Assembly: GCA_030642865.1 (NCBI GenBank)
Contig: DAOWMW010000024.1
Location: 1-10,157, forward strand
Source of the DNA: Desulfobacteraceae bacterium
Lineage (GTDB): Bacteria > Desulfobacterota > Desulfobacteria > Desulfobacterales > BuS5
Reading direction: 5' to 3'
Length of the DNA stretch: 10,157 bases
A program made the position numbers and the translations under genes. Below, one piece after another: positions 1-5,514 of the stretch. How positions within the stretch are numbered: the stretch's first letter is position 1; the number at the start of each line of letters is the position of its first letter. The notes under the pieces were generated by a model. That model was not told the DNA's origin and did not search any database. It was given only the letters and a program-made list of their open reading frames with translations.

Positions 1-2064
1 AAGATCACGGTCAAGACCTGTTTTTCGTATAATCTTTTGAACCCGTTTAAGCTTTTCCCCTGCCAGTGCAGCATCCGTACTCAGGGCATTATGGTATTCA
101 TCAATCAAAGCTGTGAGTTCCCTGTATTCCATATATGACCCCCCTTTTTCCAAGGGAGGAATCAAATGATCTATAATAACACCCCTTCCCCTTCTTTTAG
201 CCTGTATTCCCTCCCCAATATTGTCAACAATATAGGGATAAATATTTGGTATATCCTGGGCAAGAACCTCAGGAGGATCTGAAAGAGAGAGACCAACCTG
301 TTTTCCAGGGAGCCATTCATGGGTACCATGTTTTCCCAGGCTGATTATGGCGTTTGCATTAAATTTTTTTTTAAGCCACAAATAAAAGGCAATATATTGA
401 TGATGGGGATAAAGCTTTGTGTCATGATAAAGTTTTTCAGGGTCCGCAGAAAATCCCCTGGAGGGCTGGGCAACAAGAAGAATATTACCAAAATTAATGG
501 CGGGAATAATTATATTATTATTTTTTGCCATGAGCTTAAACTCATCGGGACTACCCCATTGACGGAGAACTTCTTCCTGAAAATGGGTGTCAAGTTCTTT
601 AAACCACTTCTTGTACTGTGTCACAGGTATTTGTATGACTTTCCCCTTTGTTATTAATTTATCCAGTTCTCCGGGAGCGTATGAACCCACATTTCTACCC
701 CCGAGGAGTATCAGCTTTTTTATTTCTTCCTCTGAAGGGAGGGGGTCTTTTATTGTGTACCCCTTCTTTTCCATGGCCTTTAAAATATTCGAAATAGATT
801 TAAAAAGATTAAGATAACTTGCGCCAATGTTCTGTTTTCCAGGGGGGTGGTTCCAGTAGAGTATGGCTATTTTTTTTTCTTTAGCAGACAGGGACTGAAG
901 TCTGTACCATCCTTTAATCCTCTTTATCAGAAAATCTATATTTTCTTCCATTGGTACTGTATCGAAAACCACATCGGTCATCTCTTTAAGACTAAAAGCT
1001 GTTTTTCCCCCAACCATGGAAGGTTCTATTGCTCCATTCTGTTCAGGCATGCATACCTGCCAGGCTATTCTCAAAGGAGAGATACCCACAGGGGATCTTT
1101 TCCACTTTTCAATGGTGACTGAATGGGCCAGAAGGGGCATGAACACAGGGGCATTTATCGCCTTTAAAATTCTTTTTGTCTCTTTGTCATCCCCTTTTAT
1201 GAATCTGAATAAAAAATCGCAAATTATTTGAACTCGCGGTTTTCCCTGTTTGTCCAGAAAAAACTCTTCCATAGATTCATGGTATGGGGGCCTTCCAAAA
1301 ACAGATAAGGTATTGATCTTTTCTTTTTCCAAAGAATTAACCATATAAGCCTCAACTTTCCCCCGCTCCTTTAGGACAGAGTTGGAAAAAGTATGTATAC
1401 CGACCCAAAACCCCTGGGGATTATATTTTCCACTATTTTTATACCATTTTATATATTCATCAAATGTGGAAAAAATATTTGGGGCATCAGGGTGAAATAT
1501 ACCAGATTTTGGGAGGAGGAAAGGTTTGTCATAGGAGTATTTCTCACCTTCCTTTGATAAGACCAGAAGGAGAAGATTTTTTACATTTTCATGGGTAGCT
1601 GATTTGTAGTACGCTTCTGTTTGAGCATTGAGCTCGATCTCTTTGCTTTTTAATTTGTCAGCAAGATATGCACACCGGAGACTGTAAACTTTTGAGCCTT
1701 TTTTTACATTAGAGGCCAAAAAATTTACAATCCCTTTATTCATGAAATCGGCTAATATTATGTCGCATTCCTGGATCTGGTCTTTTTTAACCCTGTTGCT
1801 TCTTATCTCCCGATCCGTATAAAAGGAGAAGGAATATCTGTCTGAAATTCCTGGAAGCTGTTTGATCTCTTTAAATGCCCTGGCTGCAACAATGCTGTCA
1901 CCGGACATTATAACCATGGCAATTTTTTTTTTAGCGATATCACCCTGGGCAGTGGAAGAAGTCAGAGAAAAAAGAATGAATACGAAAATAGAGATAATCC
2001 CCAGGCAGAAAGGGAGGCGGTGGAAAAAATTATTTATAAATGGGAATCGGCTAATTCTTGTCAT
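1..2064 (-). CDS. CobN-family chelatase large subunit with N-terminal export signal (partial, C-terminus beyond left edge)
   Basis: The frame is open for 688 codons from ATG 2064 to base 1 without a stop. CobN proteins are usually about 1,200-1,300 residues, so roughly the N-terminal half is present. The family signature is clear at residues 577-588 (GKHGTHEWLPGK), followed by GLSLSDPPEVLAQDIPNIYPYIV and DNIGEGIQAKRR, all typical of the CobN/BchH/ChlH porphyrin-chelatase core. Residues 1-16 are basic and polar, about 17-34 are strongly hydrophobic, and a possible signal-peptidase site follows STA at 37-39. The protein is therefore predicted to be exported or anchored in the inner membrane, unlike cytoplasmic CobN of aerobic cobalamin synthesis. 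The start overlaps the DUF2149 gene by 14 bp and has an AGAGGA ribosome site 8 bp upstream, indicating translational coupling. No CobS or CobT lies beside it; its companions are ExbB-like, DUF2149 and DUF2162 genes. It could be a cobaltochelatase or an HmuS-like enzyme acting on haem. Family assignment is firm; function is not. Confidence 0.9.
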   Translation of the reverse strand, partial: MTRISRFPFINNFFHRLPFCLGIISIFVFILFSLTSSTAQGDIAKKKIAMVIMSGDSIVAARAFKEIKQLPGISDRYSFSFYTDREIRSNRVKKDQIQECDIILADFMNKGIVNFLASNVKKGSKVYSLRCAYLADKLKSKEIELNAQTEAYYKSATHENVKNLLLLVLSKEGEKYSYDKPFLLPKSGIFHPDAPNIFSTFDEYIKWYKNSGKYNPQGFWVGIHTFSNSVLKERGKVEAYMVNSLEKEKINTLSVFGRPPYHESMEEFFLDKQGKPRVQIICDFLFRFIKGDDKETKRILKAINAPVFMPLLAHSVTIEKWKRSPVGISPLRIAWQVCMPEQNGAIEPSMVGGKTAFSLKEMTDVVFDTVPMEENIDFLIKRIKGWYRLQSLSAKEKKIAILYWNHPPGKQNIGASYLNLFKSISNILKAMEKKGYTIKDPLPSEEEIKKLILLGGRNVGSYAPGELDKLITKGKVIQIPVTQYKKWFKELDTHFQEEVLRQWGSPDEFKLMAKNNNIIIPAINFGNILLVAQPSRGFSADPEKLYHDTKLYPHHQYIAFYLWLKKKFNANAIISLGKHGTHEWLPGKQVGLSLSDPPEVLAQDIPNIYPYIVDNIGEGIQAKRRGRGVIIDHLIPPLEKGGSYMEYRELTALIDEYHNALSTDAALAGEKLKRVQKIIRKTGLDRDL

Positions 2065-2410
2065 CTGTCACATCCTCTGGAATATATATTACACGCCCGT
2101 CTTTAAGCTGATATGCAGTGCCAAGCCTGGTACCTTCTTCTCCCCCTGCTTTTTTATCGGTCACTTTCCTTACCTTTATATCCTTCCCCTTTTTTGTAAT
2201 AATTTTCCAGCTTCCCTCTGTTTTTTTCATAACAGTAATTTCACTTTCAGGGTTGAAAAAATCGAGTACCTGGTAAGTGGCCATGAGGGAAAGGAGCATG
2301 GCAACTATAAATACAAGGGCCACATCAAAAAGATTGGCAACCCCGTTTAACGGTTCTTCATGTTTTGCCATTAAAAGGTGATCAGAACGTTTTTTTTTCA
2401 AATATTTCAT
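2051..2410 (-). CDS. DUF2149-like protein, ExbD-like single-pass membrane protein
   Basis: This 119-residue protein has a basic cytoplasmic N-terminus (1-22), one transmembrane helix (about 26-46) and a soluble C-terminal part of about 70 residues, predicted periplasmic. The helix begins with NLFDVALVFIVAML, which places an acidic residue (Asp29) at its cytoplasmic end. That is the layout of ExbD, TolR and MotB, where the aspartate carries protons. The soluble part contains KDGRVIYIPED near the C-terminus. The start at 2410 is supported by a GAGGA ribosome site 7-8 bp upstream. The end overlaps the CobN-like gene by 14 bp. The assignment to DUF2149 is from memory of proteins of this size encoded beside CobN-like and ExbB-like genes; the ExbD analogy is inferred from topology and the aspartate. 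The likely role is stator partner of the neighbouring ExbB-like channel, coupling proton flow to the envelope chelatase. Confidence 0.8.
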   Translation of the reverse strand: MKYLKKKRSDHLLMAKHEEPLNGVANLFDVALVFIVAMLLSLMATYQVLDFFNPESEITVMKKTEGSWKIITKKGKDIKVRKVTDKKAGGEEGTRLGTAYQLKDGRVIYIPEDVTDDKN

Positions 2411-2513
2411 TGAATTCCTCGCTTGAAAGCGTATCCGTATCGTAACTATTCAGCCAATATATACCTGTTGCAATACACTGATTCAGCGTAGCTGAGTAGT
2501 TACTCCGTATCTT
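2411..2513. repeat. Imperfect inverted repeat in the exbB-DUF2149 spacer
   Basis: This 103-bp non-coding spacer interrupts an otherwise tightly packed operon. It holds a 12-bp inverted repeat with one mismatch: GTAACTATTCAG at 2442-2453 and CTGAGTAGTTAC at 2492-2503. An 8-bp direct repeat, TCCGTATC, occurs at 2434-2441 and again at 2504-2511, outside the two arms. Arms of this kind flanked by a short direct repeat suggest a small palindromic mobile repeat, but this is inference. No T-run follows either arm, so it does not look like an intrinsic terminator. Confidence 0.5.
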
Positions 2514-3149
2514 TTAAACAGTCGAAGAGTCACCATCAACCTTGGTCATAGCTTCTGTTACCAGATTTATATGGCGCATATCTTCCATGAGCCAGCGTTC
2601 TTTAACCACTGAAAAAAAATGTGCTGTAATGCCCAAAGCCAGTCCCACAACAGTTGTGGTAAAGGCAAGAATAAGGCTGGAAGAAAGTTGTGCCATATTT
2701 CCCTGGGTGAGACCGGCAAGACCGGTTCCCATGGGTATTAATGTTCCTATGAGTCCCAGACTGGGGCCTATGCGGACAATAAGACGTATTTTATCCACAT
2801 CCTTTAGCAATGAATATTCCTTGCGCTGGTTCAGGTCCTCCACCCGCTCCTCCATAAACTGGCTGTTTCCCTGGAGAATAGTATTTAATTCTTTAGCATA
2901 GTTTACTATATGAAGGGGCAGGCTTTTTTGAATTTTATCGGGTATATTTTTTCTTTTTTGAATATCCTCCAAAAAATCGGCCAACAATTCACTGGAACGA
3001 AACTGCCTCCGTTTTATCCATTCAGACAAAAAACTCCCTGTATATATAACCAGCCAAAGGGATAAAAAAATTAATAAAATTACAACCGGATAGAGCAGGG
3101 CAGTCGATATGGTATAAAGAACGGTTTGCAATGCAGGAAAAATATTCAC
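2514..3149 (-). CDS. MotA/TolQ/ExbB proton-channel family protein
   Basis: This 211-residue protein has the three-helix plan of ExbB/TolQ. Helix 1 spans about 13-37. A charged cytoplasmic stretch (42-120) follows, rich in Glu, Lys and Arg. Helices 2 and 3 span about 126-148 and 156-181. The signature is RIGPSLGLIGTLIPMGTGL (126-144), then GNMAQLSSSLILAFTTTVVG (150-169) with the pore-lining threonines TTT 164-166. These proteins assemble in the inner membrane with an ExbD-type partner and use proton flow to do mechanical work in the periplasm. The start is GTG at 3149, one base after the TGA of the upstream DUF2162 gene, with AAAGGAA just upstream. The partner here is most likely the DUF2149 protein encoded 103 bp downstream. 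No TonB, TonB-dependent receptor or flagellar gene is visible, so the driven component is inferred to be the CobN-like protein. Confidence 0.9.
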   Translation of the reverse strand: MNIFPALQTVLYTISTALLYPVVILLIFLSLWLVIYTGSFLSEWIKRRQFRSSELLADFLEDIQKRKNIPDKIQKSLPLHIVNYAKELNTILQGNSQFMEERVEDLNQRKEYSLLKDVDKIRLIVRIGPSLGLIGTLIPMGTGLAGLTQGNMAQLSSSLILAFTTTVVGLALGITAHFFSVVKERWLMEDMRHINLVTEAMTKVDGDSSTV

Positions 3150-3150
3150 A

Positions 3151-3897
3151 TCAATTCCTTTTTAAAAAATAGTTGTTAATAAATCCGATGCCCCCCAGTA
3201 GAACTGTGGAAAAAGCAAAAACAGTTGTACCAAAAGTATCTGCTTTGTTCACGGGACTATTGGAGCAGGCCATGGCAAAAGCGGCCTTTATATCCGGATA
3301 TATTGGAGCTATGATAACAGTCATTAAAAAATATAAAGAAATCAGAACCATGGTCATCCCTAAAAAAGAATTGTCCGCCCCAATTTTATGCCGGGCAGGA
3401 AAAATAACACCCAAGGTAATAATTATAATTCCGATGAAAAGAATAAAAAGTATTAAAGTTACCATAAAAGGGGATATGGAAAAAATGGAATAAGCAAGGG
3501 TCAGATTAAGGAGAATAACCGTGGCACATACGGGGCAGGGAAGAATCAGCAATAGAACCGAGCCTGGAAGATGATTCTCTTTTTTAGCCGAAGTCTGAAG
3601 AAGAAGACCTGTTCCCCAGAAAAGAAGCCCCAAAGCAACTGCAAGATGGAGCAGCATTCCATACTGGATCATATTCATGATCCTGTCCAGGTAATTTAAT
3701 AAATTAAAACGGGTGACACATAAATAAAGGGCGCAAAAAAGAATAAAATAGATAAGGCTTGTACCAAAAAACAAAAAAATTTTTTTAATGCCCGAGATGG
3801 TCCGGTTGTAGATCAGGGAACCCAGCCCCAGACCAACCTTTATTCCAAATACTGAAAAGGCAACCAGAATACCGGTTACCCATAGTTGTTTTAACAT
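3151..3897 (-). CDS. DUF2162-like polytopic membrane protein (putative transporter) with a CPVC motif
   Basis: The 248-residue protein is almost wholly hydrophobic, with about seven predicted membrane helices: roughly 5-29, 39-61, 78-100, 113-135, 143-165, 177-198 and 222-241. Helix 4 carries a buried Cys-Pro-Val-Cys motif (C121, C124) in LILPCPVCATVIL, a candidate metal or redox site. Further possible ligands are H84, H170 and C211. The assignment to DUF2162 (predicted transporters) is from memory of size, hydrophobicity and gene company; it is probable rather than certain. The gene ends 1 bp before the exbB-like start, so the two are co-transcribed. The start at 3897 has an AAAGGA ribosome site at 3907-3912, 9 bp upstream, which lies partly inside the base of a perfect 18-bp hairpin. 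It may move a metal ion, or act as the membrane platform for the ExbB/DUF2149/CobN set. Confidence 0.75.
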   Translation of the reverse strand: MLKQLWVTGILVAFSVFGIKVGLGLGSLIYNRTISGIKKIFLFFGTSLIYFILFCALYLCVTRFNLLNYLDRIMNMIQYGMLLHLAVALGLLFWGTGLLLQTSAKKENHLPGSVLLLILPCPVCATVILLNLTLAYSIFSISPFMVTLILFILFIGIIIITLGVIFPARHKIGADNSFLGMTMVLISLYFLMTVIIAPIYPDIKAAFAMACSNSPVNKADTFGTTVFAFSTVLLGGIGFINNYFLKRN

Positions 3898-3908
3898 TGT
3901 TATTTATC

Positions 3909-3950
3909 CTTTCCCCAGCTTCCGGGGTGAAGCCCGGAAGCTGGGGAAAG
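3909..3950. repeat. Perfect 18-bp stem, 6-base loop, at the DUF2162 ribosome site
   Basis: The arms 3909-3926 (CTTTCCCCAGCTTCCGGG) and 3933-3950 (CCCGGAAGCTGGGGAAAG) are exact reverse complements around the loop GTGAAG. In minus-strand mRNA the stem ends 11 bases before the DUF2162 start codon, and its base includes the AAAG of the AAAGGA ribosome site. Folding should therefore mask part of that site. No U-run follows on either strand, so it is not a standard intrinsic terminator. It could be a translational control element, an mRNA-stability stem or a dispersed palindromic repeat. Confidence 0.7.
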
Positions 3951-4106
3951 CCTTTCAAAAAAATCCTGGTATTATTAAAATAAAGTAAATTTAGCCAGTA
4001 AATATTCGGGTTGGTACTTTTTTTCAGGTTTTTCAAACAATTCGGAACACAATGAACGAATAATTGTTGGAATGGGACCAATAACCGATTGCCGTATTGT
4101 TCCTTT

Positions 4107-4133
4107 GTAGGGGCACGGTGCCCGTGCCCCTAC
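4107..4133. repeat. 12-bp palindrome of the GTAGGGGCACGG type
   Basis: The arms GTAGGGGCACGG (4107-4118) and CCGTGCCCCTAC (4122-4133) are perfectly complementary around a 3-base TGC loop. Its G+C content is far above the surrounding A+T-rich sequence, which suggests a dispersed repeat. Palindromes of this general form recur between genes in many bacteria (recollection). Neither strand has a following T-run, so terminator function is unlikely. Confidence 0.65.
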
Positions 4134-4261
4134 CATCAACAATTACAATAATTCAATGCACCACATTATATATTCTGGTCAATTTCTCGGTTTTTAACCA
4201 TTCATTTACTGGGTGTATCCTCTTGATAAAAAGTTTAGATTTTTGATCGAGTCCTAAAAGC

Positions 4262-5161
4262 CTATTTTTTATGGGGACACTTGTTAAAATGGCTGTCAGC
4301 AGCTTTTAAATGGTCAATCCATATTGCAACCATTTTATCATTTTCGGCTGTTCCTTTTAGTACAACATTACATTTGATACCTGATTCTGTAAGTATGGAT
4401 TTCCATGAATCAGCCTCATTCCCTGCCATATCATTTCTTGCATGGTCCCCTGCAACAGACATAAAAGGCATAAGGTATACCTTTTTGATTTTTTTCCCCT
4501 TTAACATTTTTTTTATATCATCAATACCAGGAGAACCTTCAACCGTCCCAATAAAGATATTCGGATCCATCTGCTGGAGGTTAAACATAAGCGCCGCGTA
4601 AAAAGCATTGGCAGGATGTGGTGTTCCGTGACCCATAAGAACAACAGCCTCTTTTTTCTTCCTTTTTTCAGGAATCGCACTTATTATGGCTTTTGCAACC
4701 CTTTCAATATCTTCCTGGGATGATAAAAGAGGATTTCCCACGACTACACCTTTAAACCCGTTGGGTATATGTTTAAATGCGTTTGCCGTATTAACAAGAT
4801 CATCATACTCTTCACCCCTGATTGTATGAAGAGATTGAATTACCACATAGGTAAAGCCTTCATCCATCATTTTCGCAAGGGCCATTGCAACTGAATCAAG
4901 ATTTTCCCTGTTTTCTTTTGCCAGTTTGTGGCGAATAATAGCTGATGTATATGCCCAGCGTACATCAACTCCTTTAAAGGTTTCTTTAACTTTGGTATCA
5001 ATATTTTTAAAAGAAATTTGCGCTTCAGGAATACTCGTGCCAAATGTAACAAGAAGTATCCCTTTTTTAAAAGGCCGATCATCTCCATGACCCGCAGCCC
5101 ATACAAATACCGGCAAACTCAGCATAAGAATAACTATTCCAGTAAATACCTTTGCTCTCAT
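4262..5161 (-). CDS. cbiK: Exported sirohydrochlorin cobaltochelatase, CbiK/CbiKP type
   Basis: CbiK inserts Co2+ into sirohydrochlorin (anaerobic cobalamin route) without ATP; periplasmic CbiKP forms exist in Desulfovibrio. The 299-residue protein starts with a signal peptide: basic MRAK, hydrophobic core about 6-20, probable cleavage after VWA (20-22). The mature chain opens with KKGILLVTFGTS. The metal-site residues are visible: H178 in MGHGTPHPAN, E208 in GTVEGSPG and H240 in AGDHARNDMAG. Their spacing of 30 and 32 residues equals that recalled for the catalytic His/Glu/His of D. vulgaris CbiKP. SLHTIRGEEY (110-119) is also characteristic. The two extra histidines recalled to bind haem in the D. 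vulgaris enzyme appear to be Asp120 and Asn127 here. The start at 5161 has a strong AAAGGAGGG ribosome site (5169-5177). The leader carries a cobalamin riboswitch and terminator, so expression should fall when cobalamin is plentiful. The last residues (NKCPHKK) include a Cys and a His. Confidence 0.93.
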   Translation of the reverse strand: MRAKVFTGIVILMLSLPVFVWAAGHGDDRPFKKGILLVTFGTSIPEAQISFKNIDTKVKETFKGVDVRWAYTSAIIRHKLAKENRENLDSVAMALAKMMDEGFTYVVIQSLHTIRGEEYDDLVNTANAFKHIPNGFKGVVVGNPLLSSQEDIERVAKAIISAIPEKRKKKEAVVLMGHGTPHPANAFYAALMFNLQQMDPNIFIGTVEGSPGIDDIKKMLKGKKIKKVYLMPFMSVAGDHARNDMAGNEADSWKSILTESGIKCNVVLKGTAENDKMVAIWIDHLKAADSHFNKCPHKK

Positions 5162-5205
5162 TGTTTTTCCCTCCTTTATAAAAAAAGATTATCTGTTATG
5201 GGCCC

Positions 5206-5247
5206 TAATAAATAAAAATACCCGGATTTATAAATAAATCCGGGTAT
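5206..5247 (-). terminator. Intrinsic terminator of the cobalamin riboswitch
   Basis: A perfect 13-bp stem is formed by 5235-5247 and 5218-5230 with a 4-base loop. In transcript order the arms read ATACCCGGATTTA and TAAATCCGGGTAT. The downstream arm is followed at once by TTTTTATTTATT. It lies between the aptamer and the cbiK ribosome site, the expected place for the expression platform of a transcription-terminating riboswitch. Confidence 0.85.
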
Positions 5248-5300
5248 CCCTTTTCCCCTCAAGATTTTTCCAGACGTCCCCTGTCCACGGGAAATACGTC

Positions 5301-5460
5301 TATTATTCAGGCAGGTCTTCTGACTCTTGGATCATCCTATTTTACTGTGCCTTCCCACAAACTTATAGTCTGCAGTGACAAAATACAGCTTTCGTCCCCA
5401 ATTACAGCGGCGGGCCCGTCCCGGAGTTTAACCGGGTTCCCTGATAAAATCCCTGAATAG
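5301..5460 (-). promoter_or_regulatory. Cobalamin (adenosylcobalamin-type) riboswitch aptamer
   Basis: Read on the minus strand, the conserved cobalamin-aptamer blocks occur in order. These are CAGGGAACC (about 5444-5437), GCCGCTGTAA (5411-5402), GTCACTGCA (5379-5371, the B12-box region), GGGAAGGC (5356-5349) and GAGTCAGAAGACCTGCC (5326-5310). The closing helix pairs CTATTCAGG (5460-5452) with CCTGAATAATAG (about 5311-5300). A further hairpin (arms 5272-5277 and 5296-5301) separates the aptamer from the terminator. The position in the leader of cbiK implies that cobalamin binding favours termination and represses cbiK, and perhaps the genes beyond it. The exact ends and ligand preference are inferred. 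Confidence 0.93.
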
Positions 5461-5468
5461 TTCTTCAA

Positions 5469-5497
5469 CTAATATATCACCTTAACAATATTTACAA
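5469..5497 (-). promoter_or_regulatory. Candidate sigma-70-type promoter for the riboswitch-cbiK transcript
   Basis: On the minus strand TTGTAA (5497-5492) and TATTAG (5474-5469) are separated by 17 bases. Each matches four of six consensus positions. Initiation about 7 bases further would fall near 5462, almost exactly at the 5' side of the first aptamer helix. The position is persuasive; the hexamers are only moderate. Confidence 0.45.
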
Positions 5498-5514
5498 TAA
5501 AAAATATCGGCTTA

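Larger units (their letters stand above)
3898..4261. other. 364-bp spacer between cbiK and the DUF2162 gene
   Basis: No well-supported gene lies here. The spacer holds the 18-bp hairpin at 3909-3950 and the 12-bp palindrome at 4107-4133. A 53-codon minus-strand reading frame runs from ATG 4136-4134 to TAA 3977-3975. It lacks a ribosome site and its first codons lie in the palindrome, so it is doubtful. A TATAAT hexamer occurs on the minus strand at 4170-4165, but no acceptable -35 lies 16-18 bp upstream. No terminator is evident after cbiK, so read-through from the riboswitch-controlled promoter into the DUF2162 operon is possible but unproven. Confidence 0.5.

Noticed and set aside
319..2350. 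Plus-strand reading frames inside the CobN-like gene (for example 319-657, 847-1122 and 1862-2350)
   Set aside because: They are antisense to a continuous frame with clear CobN signatures, and their translations resemble no family.
3785..4081. Minus-strand 98-codon frame crossing the DUF2162 start
   Set aside because: It starts with TTG, runs out of frame through the 18-bp hairpin and into the DUF2162 coding region, and has no ribosome site.
4107..4133. Palindrome as a terminator for cbiK
   Set aside because: Neither strand has a T-run after the stem, and on the minus strand it is followed by AAAGGAAC.
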